Position numbers and translations under genes: made by a program. A stretch of DNA of 64,000 bases from Haladaptatus halobius (GTDB lineage: Archaea > Halobacteriota > Halobacteria > Halobacteriales > Haladaptataceae), in the NCBI RefSeq assembly GCF_020618475.1, contig NZ_CP085335.1, positions 1,054,001 through 1,118,000 of the forward strand, written 5' to 3'. The notes under the pieces were generated by a model that saw nothing but the letters and a program-made list of their open reading frames with translations, had not been told where the DNA came from and searched no databases. Positions 1-9,739 of the stretch are shown one piece after another (position 1 is the stretch's first letter; each line of letters starts with the position of its first letter).

Positions 1-1
1 T

Positions 2-2533
2 GACGAAGCGGCCTTTGACGAGACGCTTCCCCAGGCGGCGCGTGAGTATGCGAGTTCGCAAGCAGAGCACTACGTCGAGTGGCTGGCAACGTCGGGGATG
101 ATGGAACGAACGTGTACCATCGTCGTCTGGATAGCCCCGCATGAAGTTGAGACGCCGACCGTCGATTCAGGATACATCGCCCAACTTGCCGACCTCTTTG
201 GCTCCGGTGTCTTCTCGGCGGGCGATGTAACGAAGGACAATCAAGCCGTCGCCCTCGATCACCGGGTTGAGACGGTACAGAAAGCAGTTGCGAGTGTGTC
301 AAACGGAACGCGCCTCTCTGCCGATGAGAGCGTGGCCTACCTCCGACAGTTCTGGTTGGACGAACAGACGCCGTTCAGCTACTCCAAGATCACCTCTGAC
401 GCGCCGATACCAGATACTGCATACGTCAGTGGCGACCGCGATGAGAGCGACGAGACGGGCGCTGACGACGACCAGGACGGATGGCCACAGAAACTCCAGC
501 CAGTACGCGACTGGTTTGCCCAACAGACGTCCTCGAATGCACGCGAACGGGCGATCTACGGCCCGGCGAACGTCAACGAGCAGGTCAACAGTGTGGGTGT
601 CAACGACGACTTTTACACGAGCAGCCTGTGGGTTGTTGGCTGGCCGTCGTCGCCCTCTCCCGGCTTCCTGACCGATGCTCTCACTGTTCCCGGTGTCCGA
701 CTCGACACGTCTCTCTACGTCCACGCAACGGACTACCGGGAGAAGATGGACGAACTCGCCACCGACCAGGAGTGGCTATCGGCGATGGGTATCGAGAAGG
801 AAGGGAAGCAGGCAAAGGCCGATGACGCGGACGTCGCCGCCACACAGAAGATTATCCTTCGCGATCACATGCGCGATAACGGTGTCGAGTGCTCGGAGGT
901 GTCGATGGTCGTCACCGTGCGGGCAGACACCCGAGAAAAAGCCTTGCAACTCCGCAAGCACGTCAAGACGGAGTTCTTGGGACCGAACGATATCGTGGCG
1001 ACCGAGGCGGACGACCGCCAGCTCGCCGCGATGAAAACCACGAGTCCAACGCCCGGGGACGCGTTCGACGATGCCTCACAGAACGACACGCGATTCGAGA
1101 TGCCCTCCGACACGTTGGGAGCCATGTTCCCGATGGCGGGCGGGTATCAGACCCACGAATCGGGGACTATCTACGGGATGGCACTCGTGCGCTCCGGCGC
1201 ACCACTCGGGTTACTGCAGGTTGACCGCCGGACGCTGTCGGTCCCCCATCGGTTCTGGGTTGGTCGGTCGGGATCCGGCAAGTCGTTCAACATTAAGGAT
1301 TTGCTGATTGCCGATATGCTCCGCAAGCGCAACCTCCGAACCATCATCGTCGATATCGCTCGCGGGTTCGATGGCGTGGTTGAGATATTCGACGGCGGAA
1401 AGGTCGTCGTCGGTGAGACGAACATCAACCCGTTCGAGGTCCGTGCTCCCGGCGAACACGGGGAGGGCTTCACGGCTGACCTCTCCTCGAAGATCAACCT
1501 CATCGCTGATATGTTCTATCTGTACCTGCAGGAGAACGCGACGGATCCCGAAGAACTCCGTGCGACACTCGTCGACCTGATTCGAAAAACGTACTCACAG
1601 GCGGGGATCACCGACGACCCACAGACGCACTCGAAGGAGAAGTCACCGACGATGGTTGACTTCTTCAGCGTTCTTGGCGACGCTGCGAACAATCCCGAGG
1701 ACTACACGACGGAAGGAACGGACGTCGAGGTCGAGGACATGATCGAGCATGCGGGGACGCTGCTCACGGCACTTCGGCCGTTCAAGCCGACGCCCGACGA
1801 CGAACCCGATGCCGCCTTTGAGTGGATGAGCGGTGAGTCGGATGTCGATCTCTCTTCACGCGTGCTCTACTTCGATATGCAGAAGTTCGAGGGGAAGCCC
1901 GCCGTCGAGAAGGGGATGGCGATGGCCTACATCCTCTCCATCGCCCCGGAAGTGGCGAAACAGACGAACAACTACGTGGATGTCGTCATCGACGAAGCAC
2001 ACGATCTCTTCCGGGAAGTCGCACAGGCTGGCCGTCTCGAATCGATGGTTCGCGCCGGGCGGAATGCAGGGTTGATGTTCGACTTCGTCAGCCAAGCGGA
2101 CGACGACTTCAACGAGGACGCTGCCAAGCGAATCGCCAAGCAGTGTGCCATCTCGGGATGGCAAAATTTCGGGAAGATGGGGCTGTCTGACCCCGAGCCG
2201 TTCGGGCTGACGGACATGCAGGCCGGACAACTCGCGGGCGGGTTGGCCGCCGGGGACGATAAACGGACGTCCTATTCCGAATGTCTCGTCGACGTGGACG
2301 GTGACGTGTATCGGGTTCGCAAGCGCGTGAGTGACTACGCGAAGGCCATTCTCGACTACCGTGAGTCCGACGACGGCGACTTTGACGACTACCTTGCCCG
2401 TGAGTTGGCCGACAATGCTAGTGACCAGGAGGACAGCGAGACGGACGACACAGAACGCACCGACGAGACTGCCGAGGAAGAGAGCAGCAGCGAACCACAG
2501 TCATTTGCACCGAAACCGATGGAGGCTGACTAA
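2..2533 (+). CDS. VirB4/HerA-type conjugation ATPase (5' partial)
   Basis: Probable motor ATPase of a type IV secretion or conjugation apparatus, acting at the cytoplasmic face of the membrane. The frame is open from base 2, so the true start lies outside the window; the first in-window ATG (98) is internal. A P-loop GRSGSGKS is encoded at 1262-1285 and a Walker B segment DVVIDEAHD at about 1980-2003, with the two-lobed spacing typical of VirB4/TraC/HerA ATPases. The C-terminal ~50 residues are an acidic, Glu/Ser-rich tail. Its stop codon overlaps the ATG of the VirD4-like gene by one base (TAATG), so the two are very probably co-transcribed and translationally coupled. Family assignment is firm; the exact role in an archaeal transfer system is inferred. 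Confidence 0.88.
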   Translation, partial: DEAAFDETLPQAAREYASSQAEHYVEWLATSGMMERTCTIVVWIAPHEVETPTVDSGYIAQLADLFGSGVFSAGDVTKDNQAVALDHRVETVQKAVASVSNGTRLSADESVAYLRQFWLDEQTPFSYSKITSDAPIPDTAYVSGDRDESDETGADDDQDGWPQKLQPVRDWFAQQTSSNARERAIYGPANVNEQVNSVGVNDDFYTSSLWVVGWPSSPSPGFLTDALTVPGVRLDTSLYVHATDYREKMDELATDQEWLSAMGIEKEGKQAKADDADVAATQKIILRDHMRDNGVECSEVSMVVTVRADTREKALQLRKHVKTEFLGPNDIVATEADDRQLAAMKTTSPTPGDAFDDASQNDTRFEMPSDTLGAMFPMAGGYQTHESGTIYGMALVRSGAPLGLLQVDRRTLSVPHRFWVGRSGSGKSFNIKDLLIADMLRKRNLRTIIVDIARGFDGVVEIFDGGKVVVGETNINPFEVRAPGEHGEGFTADLSSKINLIADMFYLYLQENATDPEELRATLVDLIRKTYSQAGITDDPQTHSKEKSPTMVDFFSVLGDAANNPEDYTTEGTDVEVEDMIEHAGTLLTALRPFKPTPDDEPDAAFEWMSGESDVDLSSRVLYFDMQKFEGKPAVEKGMAMAYILSIAPEVAKQTNNYVDVVIDEAHDLFREVAQAGRLESMVRAGRNAGLMFDFVSQADDDFNEDAAKRIAKQCAISGWQNFGKMGLSDPEPFGLTDMQAGQLAGGLAAGDDKRTSYSECLVDVDGDVYRVRKRVSDYAKAILDYRESDDGDFDDYLARELADNASDQEDSETDDTERTDETAEEESSSEPQSFAPKPMEAD

Positions 2534-5500
2534 TGACGACTGAAATAGGCGAACTCACCGAACGACTCCGGCAGAACCGCAAGCGAAAGAAGATCAGTGA
2601 CATCGAAGCGTTCGAACTCGGCATGAAAGAGCGGGGCATCATCGACCGTGAGAGCGAGCAACTCGATAAGCCGGTCTACAAGGTGCGTCCGTATCGCGGT
2701 GAGGGTGGGGTTCGCGAGGCGATCACCCTGTTGAACGGGATGCACGAGACGGCCGGGAGTCCCGAGACACACGCCTTCGAAATCGTGTATGATGAGGAGA
2801 TCCTTGACTTCCGATTCGTCCCTGGGAGTGGTATCATCGGGAAGAATCTTCGCGACCAGTTGTTCGAGGACTATCCCGATTCGACGGTTGAACAGCTCCC
2901 CGAGGCGTTCCCGGCGTGGGAAGACGATGAGTACGTCGCCGGAGCCCGGATGCATTTCTTCAAGAGTACGGAGTACCCGATTCGGCACATCGACATTGAC
3001 GGGTTCGGGGACGAAGACGGTGGTCGGAAGAACGTTCGGGATCCGTTCAAGAATATTCTGACGAAGGTCACCGGCGGGAGTACTGACGTGATGCTGCAGG
3101 TCGTCTTTCGGCCTTCCCAACAGGGGTTCCGGTACCGCGGGAAGATGGCGAAGGTCGCCGATCGAATGCGAGCGCCGAACACACGTTTCCTGACCGATTA
3201 CCCCGCGACGGACGTCGAGAAACAGGCCGCGGATATCATCGAAAATCAACAGAATGAGTCGATGTATGAGATTGAAATCCGCGTTCTAGCGGCTTCAAGT
3301 ACGAAGGAAGCGGCCGAAGGCCGGGTTCACTCGGTCGTGCACGCCCTTGATGAGTTCTACGAGAGCCACAACCGACAGGGGTTCTACGGGACACCCGTCG
3401 GGAATACCACGTTACGGTCGGCACGGAGCGACATGCATTCGTTCCTGTCGGCATCGGCGAGTCGATCGTTCGAAGACTACACGAACATGAAATGCACAGC
3501 ATCAGAACTGGCGGGTGTCGTCCATCTCTCCGGGGACGTGAACAACCCGCACATCGACTATTCCGAGTCACGCGCTGGTATTCCCGTCCCGATCGGGACG
3601 CCACGCTTTGACTTCGCCCGTGCAGGGTTAGACGAGACGGCGACACCACTCGAACGGCAGGTCGCGATGTTCAACGCCAGCGCTCCCGGAAAGCCGTACT
3701 GGATCGGCACCGGTGCACGAAAAGGTACCGAGGCAGGCATCCACGAAGACGTGTTCAAACGCCACGTGTTCGTTCCCGGGTCGACAGGATACGGGAAGAC
3801 AACCCTGCTAAAGAACCTCTTCCGGCAGATGATGGATCGCGGTGTTGGTGGGATGTTCTACGATCCGAAAGGCGACGATGCCGAAGACGTCGTTTCACTC
3901 GTTCCTGAGGGACGCGAGGACGACGTGATCTACATCGAACTTGGAGGGAATCGGGACAAACAGGTCGGTTTCAACTTCCTCGAAGTCCCGTCGAGTGCCG
4001 ACCCGGACACGCCAGCATACAAAGAGGCGGTCGAAGCCCTTGCCGACGACCTGGAGGCGCTGATCTCCCTCGCTGGTGGTGAAGAGGACTACTGGGGGCC
4101 ACGGATGAAACGAGTCGTTCGGAACATGGTTCGGGGCATGGCGAAAGCGGGCTACGACTGTACGTTGCTGGACATGTATTTCGCACTCGTCAGTCAAGAG
4201 CGCCGCGAGCAGTACGCACAGATGCTCGAGGACGAACGGATTGACTGGATTGTCGAGTACGCCCGTGAGCAACTGGCGGACATGGAGGATTCGGATCTCG
4301 AACCCCTGGTTGGCCGGCTACAACAGTGGATTGAGAACCCGATCACGCGCGAGCTCGTCTCGTACCCGAAATCCACGTTCTCCGTCGAGGACGCCATCCG
4401 AGAGGGGAAAATCATTGTCGTCGAGGACAACACAACCTCCGAGACGGTAGGAACGATGGTCGCAACTGCGTTGATTCGGCGTATCTGGGTGGCCGTTCGC
4501 GAACAGTCACGGATGGGTGAGAAGCCGCCGATGTTCTACTCCATTCTCGACGAGTTCGACAAAATCATCTCCTCGAACTCGAACATCGCCCGCATTCTGT
4601 CGTTGGCACGATCGAAGAATCTCTCCATCATCGGTGCGTGTCAGGATCTTTCGAATCAATTGGAAGGCAAAGAACAGATCCAGAACGCGATTCTCGGCCA
4701 GTGTGGGACGATTCTCAATTTCAACCCACAGCGACCGGGAGAGGCACGTCTCATGGCGAAACGGCACAGCGAGGATATCGGGCAACAGGACTTGGCCAAC
4801 CTCGGGAAGTACCAGCTCTATATGCGAACGGACAACGAGCACGGTGAACCCACCAAGACCTACAAGGTCGGCACGTTCCCCCCGATTGACGAAGTTGAGG
4901 ACGTTGCCCGGACAGCCGAGGACAGAGAGGCGCTCATCGAACGGTCGCTCGAACAGTACGGTGGTGATCGCCGGACGAGCGAAGATCAGAAACGAGATTC
5001 CAAATTCTATGACTACGATGAGACTGACGAGGACTACGAACTCACCGAGGAACGCGAGACGTTGATTCTCAAAGCCGCCTACGACGTTGCACTCACCGAC
5101 GACGAGAACACGGATGGCTACGTCCGCGACGAACGCGTCTGGGAACAGGCGAAAGACTGGATGGGATTCGACACGCTCCGCGGTACTCAGTTCTGGGGCA
5201 TGGTCGACTACATCCCTGACACGCGATTAGACCGAAGCGAACGCGACGGGGATATGTACCTCAAGTGCACGCCGGAAGGCCGGGCGTTCTTCCTCGCGAC
5301 GGGCGTATCCTCGACCTCGGGCAAGGGTAAGCATCGCGAACTACTCAAAGACGCCTATGACCCGCTCACCTGTGCTGGATTGGACGTCCGTCTCCCTATC
5401 CAGACGGGAGAGGGAGCCGCCGATGGCATCGCAAAGGTACCGTTCGAGACGACTGTCTCACTTCGGAACGCCGATAAAGTACGTGCACAGCTCGAAGACG

Positions 5501-6114
5501 AGTATCCTATCTTGTTCGAACTCACTGACGGGGCGGATGTCGCTCTCGAATCGGAGTCATCGACCGGGAAAACGCAACCTTCCCAAACACTCGTCAACCT
5601 CGGGAAAGCCGTCGCAAACGGCCAGAAGTGCGTGTTCCTGTGCCGGGAGAAGACAGCGGATACCGTAGAGGGAACGCTGACCGACCCGCCATTCAAAGCA
5701 AAAGATGGGTCGTTCTACAATCACTCTGGTCATCCAGTGCGAATCAACGGCACCACGTTCCCCCGGCCAGACGGGATGACCGAGACAGTCTGGCGCGAAC
5801 GCGATGAGCAGTACGTCCTCGAAGACCAGGATGGACGGGTCTATGCCCGCTTCGATTCGCGCGACGCCATCTTTACAGACGCAAACTCCTACCCCGAACG
5901 GCGATTAGACGGGGACGGAACAGGCTGTATCACGAAGCCTGTGATTCCCGGCGAGTGGTCAAGCGACGACTACGAGATCCTTATCGTTCCTGAAGACGCT
6001 GAGACACCGCGGGACATCGTTGTCCGTCGTGAGGGTGAGGACATACTGTTGGTTGAGTTGCACCATGCGGAAAAGGACTCGTCGTCGTTCGCTGAGCGGT
6101 TAGACGCGATCTGA
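2533..6114 (+). CDS. VirD4/TraG-type coupling ATPase with C-terminal extension
   Basis: Predicted coupling protein that would deliver DNA to the VirB4-associated channel. The 1193-residue protein has a long N-terminal alpha/beta region (1-390), a P-loop GSTGYGKTT at residues 416-424, and a Walker B SILDEFD ending near residue 676, followed by an AxxQDLSNQLEG-like motif typical of TraG/VirD4 ATPases. No transmembrane helices are obvious, unlike bacterial VirD4. Residues ~840-930 look like a winged-helix segment (LTEERETLILKAAYDVAL, then a TPEGRAFF-like strand). Residues ~926-1060 carry GKHRELLKDAY, DGAD and ExE...K-like motifs followed by NLGKAVANGQK, reminiscent of a PD-(D/E)XK nuclease-like fold. 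The ATG sits in the TAATG overlap, so the start is secure. The nuclease idea is inference only. Confidence 0.87.
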   Translation: MTTEIGELTERLRQNRKRKKISDIEAFELGMKERGIIDRESEQLDKPVYKVRPYRGEGGVREAITLLNGMHETAGSPETHAFEIVYDEEILDFRFVPGSGIIGKNLRDQLFEDYPDSTVEQLPEAFPAWEDDEYVAGARMHFFKSTEYPIRHIDIDGFGDEDGGRKNVRDPFKNILTKVTGGSTDVMLQVVFRPSQQGFRYRGKMAKVADRMRAPNTRFLTDYPATDVEKQAADIIENQQNESMYEIEIRVLAASSTKEAAEGRVHSVVHALDEFYESHNRQGFYGTPVGNTTLRSARSDMHSFLSASASRSFEDYTNMKCTASELAGVVHLSGDVNNPHIDYSESRAGIPVPIGTPRFDFARAGLDETATPLERQVAMFNASAPGKPYWIGTGARKGTEAGIHEDVFKRHVFVPGSTGYGKTTLLKNLFRQMMDRGVGGMFYDPKGDDAEDVVSLVPEGREDDVIYIELGGNRDKQVGFNFLEVPSSADPDTPAYKEAVEALADDLEALISLAGGEEDYWGPRMKRVVRNMVRGMAKAGYDCTLLDMYFALVSQERREQYAQMLEDERIDWIVEYAREQLADMEDSDLEPLVGRLQQWIENPITRELVSYPKSTFSVEDAIREGKIIVVEDNTTSETVGTMVATALIRRIWVAVREQSRMGEKPPMFYSILDEFDKIISSNSNIARILSLARSKNLSIIGACQDLSNQLEGKEQIQNAILGQCGTILNFNPQRPGEARLMAKRHSEDIGQQDLANLGKYQLYMRTDNEHGEPTKTYKVGTFPPIDEVEDVARTAEDREALIERSLEQYGGDRRTSEDQKRDSKFYDYDETDEDYELTEERETLILKAAYDVALTDDENTDGYVRDERVWEQAKDWMGFDTLRGTQFWGMVDYIPDTRLDRSERDGDMYLKCTPEGRAFFLATGVSSTSGKGKHRELLKDAYDPLTCAGLDVRLPIQTGEGAADGIAKVPFETTVSLRNADKVRAQLEDEYPILFELTDGADVALESESSTGKTQPSQTLVNLGKAVANGQKCVFLCREKTADTVEGTLTDPPFKAKDGSFYNHSGHPVRINGTTFPRPDGMTETVWRERDEQYVLEDQDGRVYARFDSRDAIFTDANSYPERRLDGDGTGCITKPVIPGEWSSDDYEILIVPEDAETPRDIVVRREGEDILLVELHHAEKDSSSFAERLDAI

Positions 6115-6282
6115 GAGAGGAAGTAGAGGCGACGCATCCGGTGATTAAAGGACGCGGAATTTTGCGTTGCTATTTAGGAACCTTGCCAAGCTGGCTGAAG
6201 AGGTAGCCGAGCCGAGTGACTCCTGTTCGGCGAGTTCAGCATAGCCACAACGAGATCTATAATCCCTTGATGACAGTCACGT

Positions 6283-6846
6283 TCACGTCTCAGACGGTCG
6301 TCCGTTGATCGCCTCTGGTGAGGCGGCGGATTCAGGCCCATATCGACGACGAACAGCCTGAATGCCAGCCATAAGGAGAACTGCGAGCGCTGCAATTACA
6401 AGGGACTGAATCGTCGGAAATGACCCAATTGCTGCGGCGAACGTTGCGACGTACGCCATCGGCTGGAGCGTATTCAAGAGATAGAAGACGCCGGTCGTCC
6501 CTGCGAGTGCAACGAATGCACTTCCAATCACGCGAAGTGCTGGTTCCGACATCGGTTCGACAGCAGTGGGTGCAATCCCCTGTGCAAGTGCCATGTATGC
6601 TACCCAGCCGACGCCTAATGCAGCTGTGTAACTGATGATAACGACTGCCGGGGCATTATCTGAACTGTGAGCATCAAGGGCGAGAAGATATGCTGCAGGA
6701 CCAAGTGCAAGGATGATCGCCCAATAGCCTGAAACGAATACGGTCCCCCCGAGAACAAGGAGAAGCAGGAGACCGTGTCCGCTGGCCCATAGCACGCGCT
6801 CGTTCACACTCATGACTTCAACTTCGTGATCGTCGTGGATGTGCAT
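6283..6846 (-). CDS. HPP-like integral membrane protein
   Basis: Integral membrane protein of 187 residues. After a short His/Asp-rich N-terminus (MHIHDDHEVEV) there are five or six hydrophobic segments, ending in a basic tail (AVRRRYG). The segments LGPAAYLLALDAH and LQPMAYVATFAAAIGSF match the layout of the HPP family, where LGPSA and HPPAYATTL occupy these positions; the His-Pro-Pro itself is degenerate here (Leu-Gln-Pro). HPP proteins are small transport-related membrane proteins, some linked to nitrite transport. It is divergent from the Usp gene and close to a NarK-type transporter, which fits that link. The start is the first ATG, with no good alternative. It could also be an unrelated small transporter. 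Confidence 0.65.
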   Translation of the reverse strand: MHIHDDHEVEVMSVNERVLWASGHGLLLLLVLGGTVFVSGYWAIILALGPAAYLLALDAHSSDNAPAVVIISYTAALGVGWVAYMALAQGIAPTAVEPMSEPALRVIGSAFVALAGTTGVFYLLNTLQPMAYVATFAAAIGSFPTIQSLVIAALAVLLMAGIQAVRRRYGPESAASPEAINGRPSET

Positions 6847-7011
6847 TACGCATTTGAGCCCTCTACAGGGTGAGCAGGGCGAGTGCCTCGGGGCGTAACT
6901 CCGAGGCAGTTCACCGACTCCGCGCTTCGTTTGGAGACATTGAAATCGGAGAGTTAGTGACCAACGTTATACCGTTTCGCAAAGTACCGTTCTAGAGGGA
7001 CGAACCAACGT

Positions 7012-7458
7012 ATGTTCGACCGAATACTCATTCCGACGGACGGTAGTGACCCAGCTAAGCCTGCGGTGGAGATGGCACTCAATCTGGCCAAAGTCCACAA
7101 CGCCACGCTTCATATACTCTACATCGTCGATCAGCCGGTGTCCGTCTCTGGAATGGGCGAGGGGTTCTCCGGCTTGGACGACCTTTTAGATGCGCTTGAA
7201 AAGAGAGGCCAGCAGGCAACGAAAGCCATCGTCGAACAGGCCAGAGAACGAGATATCGAGACGACGGCGGCTGTTCGCCGTGGAAACCCGCATGACGATA
7301 TCCTCACCTACGCAGAGGAATATGATATCGACGTCATCGTCATGGGGACGCACGGGCGGACTGGCGTCAAACGAGCCCTCCTCGGAAGCGTCACCGAAAA
7401 CGTTGTGCGTCACTCCGAGATTCCGGTATTAACTGTCCACCGAGATCCCGAAGAGTAA
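7012..7458 (+). CDS. Universal stress protein (UspA family)
   Basis: Single-domain cytoplasmic universal stress protein of 148 residues. It opens with the characteristic FDRILIPTDGSDPAKPAV strand and loop and ends with the nucleotide-binding signature MGTHGRTGVKRALLGSVTENV (GxxGR...GS(V/T)), so ATP binding is expected. Its length is normal for the family. The gene lies between a divergent HPP-like gene and a convergent NarK-type transporter; haloarchaeal Usp genes commonly accompany transporters, where they are thought to modulate activity or respond to nucleotide state. The physiological ligand is not evident. Confidence 0.93.
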   Translation: MFDRILIPTDGSDPAKPAVEMALNLAKVHNATLHILYIVDQPVSVSGMGEGFSGLDDLLDALEKRGQQATKAIVEQARERDIETTAAVRRGNPHDDILTYAEEYDIDVIVMGTHGRTGVKRALLGSVTENVVRHSEIPVLTVHRDPEE

Positions 7459-7515
7459 GACACGAACGTTAACAGTGTATTTGCTACTGGGTAAGAGTAG
7501 GTGAGTGAAGAGAGG

Positions 7516-8910
7516 CTAGTGAAGAGCAGCTTCGCCAGCAGTCTCTTCGGGCTCCGAAATCAGCCATTTGAGAGCTGCCGCAACGATGACACAGAGCAGG
7601 CTCAGTACGATGAAGACGGCAAAGCCTCTCGCATAGCCGATGTGACCATATATGTCCACGAAGAGTCCCATTAACGGAAGGATGACGAGCGTTCCGCCGC
7701 CGCCGATGCCACTGATCCACCCCGATGCCCCACCAACTGCTTCCGGGATGAACTTCGGCACCAGTTCGAACACAGCTGCGTTGGCGAATCCCATCCCGGT
7801 TCCGAGCACCATCATGCCGAGGATAGCCGGCCAGAATCCAGTGACAATCGTCATGATCGCTCCACCGAGGGCCATAATACCGAAACTGATGATAGCAACA
7901 ATTTCGCCGCCAAATCTGTCGCTAACACTGCCAGCGGGAACCCGGATGAGCGACCCGTAGACGATGAAGATACCCGCGAGAAGGCCTGCTGTAGTGAGTG
8001 TGAGTTCGTGGAACTGCTCCCAGTAGGTGGGGAACCAAGCCGAGAGGGAAGTGAATCCACCACCGAAGGAGACTGTGTAGAGGAAGACGAGAATCCAGGT
8101 TCGACGGTTTCTCGCGGACGTTTTCAGAGAGTCCCACGTGCCACCCGACGGGAAGATGTCTTGGCCGAGGTCTTCCGCAATTTCTTGCGATTCCTTGGGG
8201 GGTTTGCCCTTCTTGCGGAGTTGGAAGTAGTACGGATCGACAGCGTACACTGCGTAGATCGCGGTGGCGACAAGAAGAAACACCAACCAGGCCGAGTACG
8301 CCATCGTCAGTCCCCAGATGCCGATGAGGACGGGAAGGACGTAGACGACCATCCCAGGGCCGATGTTACCGACGCCGGCGAACGCACCGAGTGCGAAGCC
8401 CTGTTCATCACTGGGATACCAGTAGGAGGTTTGTGTGATTCCGGCCGAGAACGTCGCTCCACCTGCACCCGCCAGGAATCCGAAGAAAACTAGGATGGGG
8501 TACAGACTCATGTCGAAATTCTCCGGATAGGTCAGGAATAGCGTGATAACTAGACCTGTCGTTCCAACGATTGTCGATGCCATGAGGATGAGGAGTGGTT
8601 TCCGTCCGCCGACTTCGTCTACCCATGCACCGAACGGGATTCTGAGAATCGCTTTGCTAAGGTGAGGTGAACCCAGTAGTAATCCGTGGAGCACGCCGGC
8701 AAGCGCTAAATGCTCTTCTAATATTGGCCCTGCCGCACCGTAGAAGACGATAGTGGTGAGGCCCGCATAGAAGACGAGCGTGGACATGATGAGCCCGCGT
8801 TTGGGCGTCCCTGCAATGTCGTGTTCATCCGCTAGTTGTCCTGCTTCAGCCATATTACTCAATAGTGTTTTCCTGTCGTCTACGATATTCGACCAGATCT
8901 TCATCAACAC
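7516..8910 (-). CDS. narK: NarK-type nitrate/nitrite transporter (MFS)
   Basis: Twelve-helix major facilitator protein of 464 residues predicted to import nitrate or exchange nitrate and nitrite. The two glycine-rich signature stretches of the nitrate/nitrite porter subfamily are visible: GAGGATFSAGITQTSYWYP in helix 5 and GTGMGFANAAVFELVPKF in helix 11. The MFS motif GAWVDEVGGRKPLL follows helix 2 and its repeat PAGSVSDRFGG follows helix 8. The annotated ATG gives a polar leader; an internal ATG at 8853 (MAEAGQLADEHD) is a credible alternative start. It is convergent with the upstream Usp gene, with 57 bases between stops. No nitrate reductase is in the window, so the direction of transport is unknown. 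Confidence 0.86.
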   Translation of the reverse strand: MLMKIWSNIVDDRKTLLSNMAEAGQLADEHDIAGTPKRGLIMSTLVFYAGLTTIVFYGAAGPILEEHLALAGVLHGLLLGSPHLSKAILRIPFGAWVDEVGGRKPLLILMASTIVGTTGLVITLFLTYPENFDMSLYPILVFFGFLAGAGGATFSAGITQTSYWYPSDEQGFALGAFAGVGNIGPGMVVYVLPVLIGIWGLTMAYSAWLVFLLVATAIYAVYAVDPYYFQLRKKGKPPKESQEIAEDLGQDIFPSGGTWDSLKTSARNRRTWILVFLYTVSFGGGFTSLSAWFPTYWEQFHELTLTTAGLLAGIFIVYGSLIRVPAGSVSDRFGGEIVAIISFGIMALGGAIMTIVTGFWPAILGMMVLGTGMGFANAAVFELVPKFIPEAVGGASGWISGIGGGGTLVILPLMGLFVDIYGHIGYARGFAVFIVLSLLCVIVAAALKWLISEPEETAGEAALH

Positions 8911-9152
8911 CTTCAGCTATGCAGCATTGCCTTCGCTCGATATTTGGGAGATGTGTCGTAGCCATCTTCGTACAGTTTGAGTCACGACGACGGCCCCCCT
9001 TGTCTTTGTCGAATTATTTTTTGAGTGTCAATTTTTGAAAACCCGAATTCCGTATTCTCAGTTCCTCGCGGGTACTGATAAACTGCTGCAGGTTGATATC
9101 TCATCAGGTTCCAAATGCTTACCTCGTGCTAGTGTATGATCGGAATTTGAGA

Positions 9153-9542
9153 CTAGATGATCGACTTGGAGTCTACGTTCACAGTGAGACGCTCAACAAA
9201 TTTATCATCGTAGTCTGTAGCAGTGAGAAATGCTGTCTCCCCGACAGGGAATGAACCGGTAACGCTTGTCTGCCCAGCCTTGACCGGTTCTGACCAATAA
9301 TCTGATCCACTCGATTGAATTACGGTCAGTTCTCGCACACCGAGGCTAGTTGTTGCAGCCTGCGTCAAACCGATGCTTATCGTCGCATGTTGAGTTGTCC
9401 ACGATTCAGCTGGCTTTAAACTCTTGAAGACACGTGATTCTGAAAGAGTGGGTGCCTTAATCGTCGGAGAAATACTCAGACAGCCCCCACATAATAGCTC
9501 TCCTAGAAGTACTCCTGCTGTGAGGAACTGGCGTCGGTTCAT
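9153..9542 (-). CDS. Tat-exported lipoprotein, unknown function
   Basis: Predicted secreted lipoprotein of 129 residues. The start is taken at the ATG giving MNRRQFLTAG, because this places a twin-arginine motif (NRRQFL) at the N-terminus, followed by a hydrophobic segment and the lipobox LCGGC; the longer frame to 9587 adds only an unconvincing charged leader. This is the normal haloarchaeal pattern for Tat substrates anchored by a lipid on the cell surface. The mature part is Ser/Thr-rich with predicted beta structure and two regularly spaced acidic/aromatic strands. No family was recognised. It is divergently arranged with the four-helix membrane protein gene at 9740. Confidence 0.7.
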   Translation of the reverse strand: MNRRQFLTAGVLLGELLCGGCLSISPTIKAPTLSESRVFKSLKPAESWTTQHATISIGLTQAATTSLGVRELTVIQSSGSDYWSEPVKAGQTSVTGSFPVGETAFLTATDYDDKFVERLTVNVDSKSII

Positions 9543-9739
9543 CGAATCACACCGCTTAGAGACGGCATCTTCTTCAAAACCAAACATCGTGATTTCATCT
9601 TGGTTCTAGATACCAGGCACATCGACACGAGTGTTATGCTTTCGCTGACAACCCTCTATTAGTGGGCTCTGACAAGGATCAAAGAATTATGGTCATCTCC
9701 TTCGAATGACCTTTCCGGTTGAATAGTGAATAAGATTGT

